Positions 34,060-43,270 of a DNA stretch of 64,000 bases are shown here, in pieces. The stretch is from the NCBI GenBank assembly GCA_965230065.1, contig OZ245942.1:4588001-4652000 (forward strand), read 5' to 3'. Under the pieces are notes generated by a model. It had not been told where the DNA came from. It did not search any database and saw only the letters and a list, made by a program, of their open reading frames with translations. Position 1 is the first letter of the stretch; each line of letters opens with the position of its first letter. The position numbers were made by a program, and so were the translations under genes. This DNA comes from G965230065 sp965230065. Its GTDB lineage: Bacteria > Bacteroidota > Bacteroidia > Cytophagales > Cyclobacteriaceae.

Positions 34060-37000
34060 ATGAAATCCACTTTAATTTTACAACTAACCGCTATGTCCAG
34101 GCACGTATTATTTGGACTCGTTTTACAAGCCCTGTTCTCCTGCATGCTCGTTGCCAGCGACCTGCACGCGCAGTTGCAGAAAAAAAGTATTGAAGAAATT
34201 TACATTTCCATCGATGCTGAAGATTTGCGCATTACTGAAGTATTCAATACCATCAGTAATGAAACCGGGTTTTCTTTTGCTTACAACGAGAAAATTATTA
34301 ATCTCAAAAAACGGATTACCCTCCAGGCTGATAATGCCTCCCTGGCCGATATTCTGAGAGAAATCTCCAAGCTCGGCGAGCTGAAATTTAAAAGGGTAAA
34401 TGACTACATCCACGTAGGAAAGCTTGAAAAAAACAAGGATAAAACGGTAGAAGAAAAGATCATCACCCAGGCCGTCAACATCAGTGGGAAAGTTACTTCT
34501 GATGAAGACGGAGAGGGATTGCCAGGGGTCAACGTTTTGGTAAAAGGCACCAATACGGGTACAGTAACAGATATTGACGGAAATTACAGGCTTGAAGTGC
34601 CCGGTACCGAAACCGTACTCGTATTCAGTTCTATCGGATACCTTACCCAGGAAATTGAAGTAGGCAACCAAACTGTCATCAACCTTATCATGTCGCCCGA
34701 TATTAAGGCCCTGGAAGAAATTGTGGTGGTAGGCTATGGCACGCAGAAGAGGACCACCGTTACAGGTTCTATCAGCACCATGAATGGAGAAGATATTGCT
34801 GAAATTCCCGTACCTGATATTTCCCAATCCCTGGCTGGAAGACTGGCCGGAGTGAGCATGCGGCCCAATGGCGGACAGCCCGGCTATGACGACCCCGACA
34901 TCCACATCCGGGGCATTGTAACCACAGGAAATAACAAACCGCTCATTGTGGTAGACGGGGTTAGAAGAGACAACATGCGCCAGATAGACCCAAACACCAT
35001 TGAGTCGGTTACCGTGCTGAAAGACGCGGCGGCCGTTGCGCCTTTCGGTATTGGAGGTGCCAATGGGGTAATCCTGATTACCACCAAAAAAGGGGAAGCA
35101 GGCAAGCCTACAGTAAAAATCAACTCATCGTATGGATGGCAGAACCCAACCTTCCTGCCTAACATGCTGAATGCCAGGGATTACATGGCCCTGCAAAATG
35201 AAGGTTACTATAACCTCACTCCCAATGGTACAACCCCTCCCAATGACCCCGATCTGATTGCCAACTATGAGCAACTGCACCGGGAAGACCCCTGGAAATA
35301 CCCTGACTCCGACATTAACGATATTTTAAACTCCAATGTGCCGGTGCAAAACCATAACATAGAGTTGAGCGGAGGTACTGACGCCATAACGTATAATGCA
35401 GGGTTTGGATATTTCGACCAAAAAGGATTGTTTGACCCGGTAAGTTACAACCGGTATAATTATAACCTCGGGCTGCAGGTAAAGGCCAGCCCAACCACTA
35501 CTGTTAATCTGTCTTTGCACGGTTCTATTGAAAATGTTGATGAAATTGATGCGGATGAGGAAACCTCCGGCCACCTTTTCAGGAGCTTCTATAAGTTTGT
35601 TCCCACCCAAAGTTTGATTTACCCCGAAGGTGACAAATGGGGCGAATCATCAGGTGGCACGCCTGTAGGGGTAATCCGGTCTGACGGGTACAAAGACACC
35701 GACCGCAATACGCTGCTGACTTCTATTTCCATTGAGCAGGAGTTGCCCTTCATTGAGGGATTAAGTATAAAAGGGGTGTTCAGCTATGACCCGAACCAGA
35801 GGCATATTAAATCATGGCACATTCCTTTCGTTTATCACAAGATTGATTTGTCTGAACAACCCTACACTTATACCGATGCCATTTCATTGCACGAAGGCAG
35901 CGGTGCCCCTTACACCTGGCTGGAACTCGAGAACAGAAGGTCGGCCAACTTTACCTATCAGGGTTATGTAAATTATAACCGTACTTTCGGCGCGCATAGC
36001 TTTTCAGGGTTATTTGTGGCGGAGGCCCGTAATTCAAAGAACGACTGGTTCAGGACCAGGAGGAATAATTTCGCCATTGAAATTGATGAACTCAGCCTCG
36101 GAAGTTCTGATAAACTGGATTACGACAATGCAGGATCTTCCGGCACCGGAAGCGAGATTGGCTATGTTTACCGCTTAGGCTATACCTACAAAGACAAGTA
36201 CATAGTTGAAGCCTCCGGTCGGTATGATGGCCATTATTCTTTCGCGCCTGGCAAACGTTGGGCTTATTTCCCAGCCTTCTCGGCAGCCTGGCGGATTTCG
36301 GAAGAAGGGTTTATGGAAAGGTTTAACGCCCTGGATGAACTGAAAATCAGGTCTTCCTGGGGAAAATCGGGTAACCTGCCCTACATTGACGGGCAACTGG
36401 CTGCTTTCCAGTACCTGGCCGGGTTTGACCTTCGGGGCAATGCTTATGCCTTCGGAAACGGAACCCTGGTACAAGGCTCCAGAGTGCTGAAAGAACCCAA
36501 CCCGAATATCACCTGGGAAATATCCACCAAGTTTGACATTGGCTTTGACCTCAGTCTGTGGAATGGCATGCTGAGCATTGAGGCTGATTATTTCCATGAA
36601 GACCGCACCGGCATGCTGCTGGCCCCGCAGGTTACCCTGCCCGTAGAATATGGCCTGGCCCTTTCACAGGAAAACAAAGGGGAAATGAACAACAACGGTT
36701 TTGAAATCGCAGTGGGTACGAACAAGTCATTTAATAACGGGCTGGACCTGAGCGTATTCGCCAATATGAGTTATTCCATGAACAACATGATCGAAGTGTT
36801 TGAGACAGATGCCGAACGGAATAGCCCGAACCGAACCAAAGTAGGACAGCCTTTTGGTTCTCCTTATGGCTATGAGGCTTTGGGTTTATTTACCACTGAA
36901 GATGATATTAACGGTGATGGTATCATCGATGTTGATGACGGGTACACCGTCCAGCAATTTGGCGAACTGCACCCCGGTGATGTAAAATATGCTGACCTGA

Positions 37001-37551
37001 GTGGTCCCGAAGGTGTGCCCGATGGAAAAATTGATGCTAATGACGAAACCGTAATTGGCTACCCCGTGTACCCGGCTTTGACCTACGGTTTCAATACTGC
37101 ATTGGCATGGAAAGGCTTTGATTTATCTTTGTTCCTCCAGGGTTCTGCCATGTCCAGCATCAACATCCGGCAGTTTATGACTGTGCCTTTTGAAAACAAT
37201 GGAAGCAATACGGCTTACGAATATTTTGACAACCGGTGGACACCCGACAACCAGGATGCCAGGTATCCGCGGGCTACCCCTTCCCCTTATGCCAACAACA
37301 CCAAAAACTCAGATTTCTGGTGGGCCAATTCCAGCTATATCAGGCTCAAAACGGCTATTTTGGGCTATACCCTGCCTGAGCATATTACAGACAGAATGAG
37401 AATGGGGCCTGTTCGGGTGTATGTGCTGGCGCAAAACCCGCTGACATTCAGCAAAATCAAGCACATTGACCCGGAAATGGGGTACGAAGATCGGGAAAAT
37501 GCCTATCCCGTGATGATGTCTACCAACATTGGCATTGATATTACCTTTTAA
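34060..37551 (+). CDS. SusC/RagA family TonB-linked outer-membrane protein, module 2
   Basis: A 1163-residue protein with a long signal region (MKSTLILQLTAMSRHVLFGLV to LHAQ; ATG 34093 is an alternative start). Then an STN domain (about 45-130, FNTISNETGFSFAYNEK), a carboxypeptidase-regulatory domain (about 142-225, ISGKVTSDEDGEGLPGVNVLV), plug (EEIVVVGYGTQKRTTVTGSI) and barrel ending GIDITF. The 223-base leader from fecR has no gene. The susD gene follows by 18 bases. It is the predicted importer of the locus's polysaccharide fragments. Confidence 0.95.
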   Translation: MKSTLILQLTAMSRHVLFGLVLQALFSCMLVASDLHAQLQKKSIEEIYISIDAEDLRITEVFNTISNETGFSFAYNEKIINLKKRITLQADNASLADILREISKLGELKFKRVNDYIHVGKLEKNKDKTVEEKIITQAVNISGKVTSDEDGEGLPGVNVLVKGTNTGTVTDIDGNYRLEVPGTETVLVFSSIGYLTQEIEVGNQTVINLIMSPDIKALEEIVVVGYGTQKRTTVTGSISTMNGEDIAEIPVPDISQSLAGRLAGVSMRPNGGQPGYDDPDIHIRGIVTTGNNKPLIVVDGVRRDNMRQIDPNTIESVTVLKDAAAVAPFGIGGANGVILITTKKGEAGKPTVKINSSYGWQNPTFLPNMLNARDYMALQNEGYYNLTPNGTTPPNDPDLIANYEQLHREDPWKYPDSDINDILNSNVPVQNHNIELSGGTDAITYNAGFGYFDQKGLFDPVSYNRYNYNLGLQVKASPTTTVNLSLHGSIENVDEIDADEETSGHLFRSFYKFVPTQSLIYPEGDKWGESSGGTPVGVIRSDGYKDTDRNTLLTSISIEQELPFIEGLSIKGVFSYDPNQRHIKSWHIPFVYHKIDLSEQPYTYTDAISLHEGSGAPYTWLELENRRSANFTYQGYVNYNRTFGAHSFSGLFVAEARNSKNDWFRTRRNNFAIEIDELSLGSSDKLDYDNAGSSGTGSEIGYVYRLGYTYKDKYIVEASGRYDGHYSFAPGKRWAYFPAFSAAWRISEEGFMERFNALDELKIRSSWGKSGNLPYIDGQLAAFQYLAGFDLRGNAYAFGNGTLVQGSRVLKEPNPNITWEISTKFDIGFDLSLWNGMLSIEADYFHEDRTGMLLAPQVTLPVEYGLALSQENKGEMNNNGFEIAVGTNKSFNNGLDLSVFANMSYSMNNMIEVFETDAERNSPNRTKVGQPFGSPYGYEALGLFTTEDDINGDGIIDVDDGYTVQQFGELHPGDVKYADLSGPEGVPDGKIDANDETVIGYPVYPALTYGFNTALAWKGFDLSLFLQGSAMSSINIRQFMTVPFENNGSNTAYEYFDNRWTPDNQDARYPRATPSPYANNTKNSDFWWANSSYIRLKTAILGYTLPEHITDRMRMGPVRVYVLAQNPLTFSKIKHIDPEMGYEDRENAYPVMMSTNIGIDITF

Positions 37552-37569
37552 CCTAAAACTGAAAATACA

Positions 37570-39387
37570 ATGAAACGATTTATATATAAATTAAAAGCAG
37601 TAGGAATTTGTGTCTTCATTTTATTAGGGCCGGTTTCCTGTAGCCATGAAGAATTTCTTGAAAATATCAACAAAAACAACCTGACAGACGATACTCAGTG
37701 GCAATCGGAAACCAATGCTGATATTTACCTGAACGATGTGTACTCTGAACTTCCCAATAAATGGAATTTTTCTGAGCATCTGGAGTATTACACTGACAAT
37801 TACAATATCAGTCATTATTATACGGCATCTAACTGGCGGCAAGGCGTTACCCTGGTGCCCCCCACCAGTAATGGCAGTGCTTGGGGAGGTACGCACGGGC
37901 CTACCGATGGGTATACCTGGGAGTCTTTCTTCCAAAAGCTAAGGAAATGCAATACTTTTCTTCAGAAAATTGAGGATAATAAAGAAAACTACTCTGAAGA
38001 ATACTATAACCAACGCATAGATGAAGGAAGGTTTTTGCGCGCTTATTTTTACAGCGAGTATTTTATGCACGTAGGGGGCCTGCCCATCATAACAGCGCCC
38101 CTGGACCGCAATACCATGAGCGAAGATGAAATGCAATATCCCCGGACTACTTTTGAAGAAACCTTCAATTTTATTACCAGCGAATTGGGTGATATTGTGA
38201 ATAATGGTTATCTCGCAGTAAAATACGATAACGGCAATAATGACGCAGGCCGTGCCACTTTGGGTGCTGCCCTTGCAATAAAAGGATGGATTGAATTGTT
38301 TGCTGCCAGTCCTTTGTTTAACAGTGGGTCTTCTTACCTGCCCGACCCTAATAACTTCGTACATTTTGCCAATGCAGACGCAACCCGCTGGGCGCAGGCG
38401 GCTGCTACCAATAAGCAGTTCATTGATAATTATGGAAATGGTGCTTATTATGAACTGTATGGCGACCTGCCCAACCTCTGGCGTTCTTCCAACGAGTACA
38501 ATTCAGAAGTAATTTGGGACCGGCAGGCGGTAGCCAATGTAGGAGGAATGGGTGGCTCTTACGAGAGAAGGGGAGGCCCCACCTACGTGCTGGGCGAGTA
38601 CCAAACCTGGGGCAACTACAATCCTACCCAGGAAATGGTAGATGCCTTTGCCATGGCCAATGGTAAACCTATTACCGACCCTGACTCAGGTTACGACCCT
38701 CAAAACCCGTATGCTAACCGGGAAAAAAGGTTTTACGATTTCATCGTGTATGATGGTGCGCCTTACAAATTGGACTGGATGCCCCGCACGGATACCATTT
38801 ACACCCGTATTGATGAAACTTCGCCCAACCCCGACAAAACCAACCAGATTGACCTGGCCGGAAAAACCGATGTGGGCGATTCGGGCTATTACCAGAAAAA
38901 AATGCTCAACCCTGATGCCGCTCCCGGTAACGATGCCAGCGGACAGAATTACATTTTCTACCGTTACGCCGAAGTTTTGCTGAACTACGCCGAAGCGCAA
39001 AATGAAGCTGTGGGGCCCGATGGCTCTGTGTATGATGCCATCAATAAAATAAGGGCGCGCTCAGGTTTACCCGCTTTAGAGGCCGGGTTATCAAAAGACG
39101 AAATGCGGGAAGCTATTTATCGTGAGCGTCGGGTGGAACTTTGCTTTGAAAATAAGAGGTATTTTGATAACAAACGCCTGGCTCAGGCTGAAGAAAAAAT
39201 GGGCAACCCCCGCCACAATATGGTAATCAGGAATACCAACCCTGCTGATAACTCAGGGGAATGGGTGTACAGTGTGGAGGAAGAAGTAAAATATACCGCC
39301 AAATTTGAGCCCAAGCAATATATGAGCCCCATTCCACAAAATGCCATTGACCAAAACCCGAAAATATTACAAAACCCGGGTTATTAA
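37570..39387 (+). CDS. RagB/SusD family lipoprotein, module 2
   Basis: A 605-residue protein with signal peptide and lipobox GPVSC (Cys24). The SusD fold is shown by RFLRAYFYSEYFMHVGGLPIIT, the central EVIWDRQAVANVG region, YRYAEVLLNYAEAQNEA and the C-terminal REAIYRERRVELCFENKRYFD. It ends in NPKILQNPGY, a common SusD ending. It caps the SusC pore and binds the glycan. A likely terminator lies at 39487-39532. Confidence 0.95.
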   Translation: MKRFIYKLKAVGICVFILLGPVSCSHEEFLENINKNNLTDDTQWQSETNADIYLNDVYSELPNKWNFSEHLEYYTDNYNISHYYTASNWRQGVTLVPPTSNGSAWGGTHGPTDGYTWESFFQKLRKCNTFLQKIEDNKENYSEEYYNQRIDEGRFLRAYFYSEYFMHVGGLPIITAPLDRNTMSEDEMQYPRTTFEETFNFITSELGDIVNNGYLAVKYDNGNNDAGRATLGAALAIKGWIELFAASPLFNSGSSYLPDPNNFVHFANADATRWAQAAATNKQFIDNYGNGAYYELYGDLPNLWRSSNEYNSEVIWDRQAVANVGGMGGSYERRGGPTYVLGEYQTWGNYNPTQEMVDAFAMANGKPITDPDSGYDPQNPYANREKRFYDFIVYDGAPYKLDWMPRTDTIYTRIDETSPNPDKTNQIDLAGKTDVGDSGYYQKKMLNPDAAPGNDASGQNYIFYRYAEVLLNYAEAQNEAVGPDGSVYDAINKIRARSGLPALEAGLSKDEMREAIYRERRVELCFENKRYFDNKRLAQAEEKMGNPRHNMVIRNTNPADNSGEWVYSVEEEVKYTAKFEPKQYMSPIPQNAIDQNPKILQNPGY

Positions 39388-39486
39388 TTGCTGCGGAAAA
39401 CTTTGACAAAGCTTTTGTAGTTTGAGTGCTGTTGCTCAGTTGATTTTAGCTTTGTCTAAGTTGAAGTTTACAAGAAAGTTGAAAAG

Positions 39487-39532
39487 CCTGTGCTGACATT
39501 AAATTTTATTTATAATTTAGCGTCGGCACAGG
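39487..39532 (+). terminator. probable terminator after the module 2 susD
   Basis: CCTGTGCTGAC (39487-39497) and GTCGGCACAGG (39522-39532) pair in 10 of 11 positions over a 24-base AT-rich loop, followed by TTTGTTGTTT. Located 100 bases past the stop. Confidence 0.5.
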
Positions 39533-39621
39533 TTTGTTGTTTATATTATAAGTACGAACAAAAAAGTCTTGCCACATAGCTAAATACGGACCGGGCCCCG
39601 GCGGCAATCCTGTCCGCATAC

Positions 39622-39641
39622 GCCGAACAGAAATGTTCGGC
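39622..39641. repeat. TGTTCGGC hairpin (eight-bp stem, tetraloop)
   Basis: GCCGAACA-GAAA-TGTTCGGC is a perfect 8-bp stem with a four-base loop. It has the same design as hairpins at 2690-2707 and 58666-58685 and lies in the 347-base susD-sulfatase gap, in which no gene is seen. Confidence 0.65.
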
Positions 39642-39734
39642 AGTACTGTAACAAATTTTTATTTGTACGCACTTAAATCAGGCTTTTCCCTTTTGTAAAA
39701 ATTGAAAAGCCATTCATTGTAAATAAGCCAACAA

Positions 39735-42700
39735 ATGAATAAAATCCATTTACTACCTTTATTGTTATTCTATTTTTTAGCCTGCCTGCTAATTCCCATT
39801 AAAAGTAAAGCCCAAAAAGCTGCTGATAATTCCAGGCCCAACATCATCTTCATCCTAACCGACGACCAGCGTTGGGATGCCCTGGGGTATGCAGGCAACG
39901 AGCTTATCAATACACCTGAAATGGACAAGTTGGCAAAAAGTGGCGTGTATTTCAAAAATGCCTTGGTCACTACCCCTATTTGCGCCGGAAGCCGGGCCAG
40001 CATCCTGAGTGGTTTGTACGAACGTACCCACGGGTACAATTTCCAAACCGGCCCGATGAAAGAGGAATACATGCAAAGTGCTTATCCCAAATTGCTGAAA
40101 GAGGCAGGTTACTATACCGGGTTTTTCGGAAAATTCGGGGTTCGGTATGCGCCTAAAGATAAACTCTTCGATGTGTACGAAGATTACGACCGGAACAATG
40201 CCTATAAAGACAGGCGTGGCTACTATTACAAAACCCTGGGAAGTGATACCGTACACCTCACCCGGTATACCGGACAAAAAGCCCTTGATTTTATAGAACA
40301 GGCAGACAAGGAAAAACCCTTTTGTCTATCACTCAGCTTCTCTGCCCCCCATGCGCACGATGGAGCGGAAGAACAATATTTTTGGCAGGAAGAAACTTCT
40401 CAGTTGCTTGCAAATACTGAAATGCCCGGGCCGGCACTGGGCGAAGACCGCTATTTTGACATTTTGCCGGAAGCGGTAAGAGAAGGCTTTAACCGTACCC
40501 GCTGGCACTGGCGGTACGATACCCCTGAAAAATACCAACATTCTGTAAAAGGCTATTACCGCATGATTTCGGGTATTGACCTGGAAATCGCCAAAATCCG
40601 TCAGCAGTTGAAAGAAAATGGGTTGGACAAAAACACCGTGATTATCCTGATGGGTGACAATGGTTATTTCCTGGGCGAGCGCCAACTGGCGGGTAAATGG
40701 CTGATGTATGATAATTCTGTTCGTGTTCCCCTGATTATTTATGACCCTAGGGGAAAGAAGCACCAGGATATTGAGCAAATGGTGCTTAACATTGATGTGC
40801 CAGCCACCATGCTGGATATGGCAGGCCTCAGTATTCCGGATAGTTACCAGGGAAAAAGTTTGCAACCAATCATTACGGGCGCAACGACTGACTTGCAGCG
40901 GGATACCGTATTGATAGAACATTTGTGGGAATTTGAAAATATTCCTCCCTCTGAAGGCGTGCGTACCCAAGACTGGAAATATTTCCGGTATATAAATGAC
41001 AAATCTATTGAGGAACTTTACAATTTACAGGACGACCCGCAGGAGATTAACAACCTGGCCAATGACCCGAAATATCAGGATGTGAAAGCCCGTTTAGCTT
41101 CCGCGAATGACCATCTTATTCAGCAGTTCAAAGACCCGTTTTCTGCTCCTCCACACGGTTTAATGACAGATTTTATAAGGAAAGAAGGGGCAACAACCAT
41201 CAATAACAGCCGCCCTAACTATAGCTGGATTGTTCCGGAAGAAGCCACGATGCAACAAGCCTATCAGTTGCTGGTAGCATCATCACCTGAACTGCTGGCA
41301 AAAAACATCGGGGATGTATGGGACAGTGGGCAGGTTAGGAGCAGCCAGTCTGCCAACATCAGGCAGGAAAAACCTTTGCAGCCAGAGACCAATTATTACT
41401 GGAAAGTACGCATTTGGGACCAGGACAACCGGGTAACGGAATACTCAAAGGTACAATCATTCAAAACCACCGATTTCCAATCAGGCATTACCTCGGGTAA
41501 TACCTTTCAGATGGAAAGGATAAAACCAACTTCTTTACAAAAAATTGATGATGACAGCTACTTCGTTGATTTTGGAAAAGATGCTTTCGGTACACTTTCG
41601 CTCAATTATAACGCCCCCACATCAGGTACGCTGACCGTCCGCCTGGGTGAAAAACTAAAAGATGGGCGCATTGACCGGGAACCCGGCGGCACTATTCGTT
41701 ATCAGGAAGTAGAGCTTTCGGTAACTCCTGGCAAAAAAAGTTATACAGTTCAACTACCGCCCAATGAAAGGAACACCCTTCCGGTAGCCGTAGCCCTGCC
41801 CGATACTTTTGGTGTACTCATGCCTTTTCGTTATGCCGAAATAGACGGGGTGGAGACTGAACTGACATCCAATGACATCACACAAAAAGCCTATTTCTAT
41901 TATTGGAAAGAAAATGAGAGCAGTTTTTCTTCTTCCGATACTATCCTGAACCAGGTGTGGGACATTTGTAAATACAGCATGAAAGCCACTTCCTTTTCAG
42001 GCATTTACGTGGATGGCGACCGGGAAAGGATTCCATACGAAGCCGATGCGTATATCAACCAATTGGGGCATTACAACACGGATATGGAATATTCGGTAGG
42101 AAGGCAAACCATTGAGTGGTTTATGGAACACCCCACCTGGCCCACAGAGTGGCTGTTGCACACCGCCCTGATGATGTATCAGGATTATTACTACACGGGC
42201 AATACCGGGCTTATTGAAAAATATTACGAACCCATGAAGCACAAAACGCTCATTGGGCTTGCCCGGGAAGACGGCCTCATCAGTTCTTCTTCTGAAAAAG
42301 TAAACGATGCCTACATGGCACAACTTGGTTTTACGGATACTTCTAACCGTTTGCGTGATATTGTAGACTGGCCACCTGCCCAAAAAGATACCGGCTGGAA
42401 ACTTTCTACCGAAGAAGGGGAACGCGACGGTCACCAGATGCTGCCCATCAATACGGTGGTGAATGCTTTCTTCTACCAAAACATGAAAATCATGGAAGAG
42501 CTGGCGCATGTTTTGGGCAAAACAGATGATGAAACAGAATTTGCCCTCATAGCCGCCAAAGTAAAGAAAGCCATCAATGAAAAGTTGTTTGACAAAGAAA
42601 AGGGCATTTACATTGATGGGGAAGGCGCTACCCATTCTTCCCTACATGCCAACATGATGCCTTTGGCTTTTGGCCTGGTGCCTGAAAAATACGAGCAGTC

Positions 42701-43268
42701 AGTCGTTGATTTTATCAAGTCAAGGGGCATGGCGTGTTCTGTTTATGGCTCACAGTTTCTGCTGGAAGGACTGTACAAAGCCGGGGCAGGTGAATATGCT
42801 TTGGGTTTGATGACCGCCACCCACGATCGCAGTTGGTGGAACATGATTGAGATTGGCTCAACCATTACCCTGGAAGCCTGGGATATGAAATACAAGCCCA
42901 ATGCCGACTGGAACCATGCCTGGGGAGCGGCCCCGGCCAACATCATTCCCCGTTATCTTTGGGGCATCAGGCCCAAAACGCCCGGATTTGGTATTATAGA
43001 AATTCAGCCGCAGATGGCTAACCTGAAACATTCAACCATTAAAGTACCCACACTGAAAGGCACGGTGAAAGGTGAATACGAGTATGTGAATGCACGTCGG
43101 AAAAAATACACCATAGAAATACCCGCCAATGCCGTGGCTGAATTTTCTATTCAATCAGCGTCTAATGAAGTTGTGCAATTGAATGGACAAAAAGTAAATC
43201 CGGCTTTCGGCTCTGTTCGGCTGGAGCCGGGGGTGAATCATATTGAAATCAATGTAAATTCGTTTTAA
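39735..43268 (+). CDS. sulfatase - GH78 alpha-L-rhamnosidase fusion, secreted
   Basis: A 1177-residue protein with a signal peptide (1-27). The N-terminal part (about 33-475) is an S1-type sulfatase: PNIIFILTDDQRWDALGY with metal-binding Asp43/Asp44, then CAGSR at 83-87, where Cys83 would be the formylglycine residue; Gly in the third position is a variant of the usual Pro/Ala. Metal-site GDNGYFLGE follows. From about 490 comes a GH78 enzyme: a fibronectin-like and beta-sandwich region (NYYWKVRIWDQDNRVTEYS), then the alpha/alpha barrel with DGDRERIPYEAD (760-771, general-acid Glu within) and ITLEAWD (Glu1047, likely base). It should remove sulfate and rhamnose from the same polymer. The next gene starts 2 bases later. 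Confidence 0.92.
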   Translation: MNKIHLLPLLLFYFLACLLIPIKSKAQKAADNSRPNIIFILTDDQRWDALGYAGNELINTPEMDKLAKSGVYFKNALVTTPICAGSRASILSGLYERTHGYNFQTGPMKEEYMQSAYPKLLKEAGYYTGFFGKFGVRYAPKDKLFDVYEDYDRNNAYKDRRGYYYKTLGSDTVHLTRYTGQKALDFIEQADKEKPFCLSLSFSAPHAHDGAEEQYFWQEETSQLLANTEMPGPALGEDRYFDILPEAVREGFNRTRWHWRYDTPEKYQHSVKGYYRMISGIDLEIAKIRQQLKENGLDKNTVIILMGDNGYFLGERQLAGKWLMYDNSVRVPLIIYDPRGKKHQDIEQMVLNIDVPATMLDMAGLSIPDSYQGKSLQPIITGATTDLQRDTVLIEHLWEFENIPPSEGVRTQDWKYFRYINDKSIEELYNLQDDPQEINNLANDPKYQDVKARLASANDHLIQQFKDPFSAPPHGLMTDFIRKEGATTINNSRPNYSWIVPEEATMQQAYQLLVASSPELLAKNIGDVWDSGQVRSSQSANIRQEKPLQPETNYYWKVRIWDQDNRVTEYSKVQSFKTTDFQSGITSGNTFQMERIKPTSLQKIDDDSYFVDFGKDAFGTLSLNYNAPTSGTLTVRLGEKLKDGRIDREPGGTIRYQEVELSVTPGKKSYTVQLPPNERNTLPVAVALPDTFGVLMPFRYAEIDGVETELTSNDITQKAYFYYWKENESSFSSSDTILNQVWDICKYSMKATSFSGIYVDGDRERIPYEADAYINQLGHYNTDMEYSVGRQTIEWFMEHPTWPTEWLLHTALMMYQDYYYTGNTGLIEKYYEPMKHKTLIGLAREDGLISSSSEKVNDAYMAQLGFTDTSNRLRDIVDWPPAQKDTGWKLSTEEGERDGHQMLPINTVVNAFFYQNMKIMEELAHVLGKTDDETEFALIAAKVKKAINEKLFDKEKGIYIDGEGATHSSLHANMMPLAFGLVPEKYEQSVVDFIKSRGMACSVYGSQFLLEGLYKAGAGEYALGLMTATHDRSWWNMIEIGSTITLEAWDMKYKPNADWNHAWGAAPANIIPRYLWGIRPKTPGFGIIEIQPQMANLKHSTIKVPTLKGTVKGEYEYVNARRKKYTIEIPANAVAEFSIQSASNEVVQLNGQKVNPAFGSVRLEPGVNHIEINVNSF

Positions 43269-43270
43269 AT

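Noticed and set aside
39735..43268. Assembly joining of two separate genes (sulfatase and rhamnosidase)
   Set aside because: The frame is open throughout, the linker is ordinary coding sequence, and there is no second signal peptide or start site before the GH78 part.
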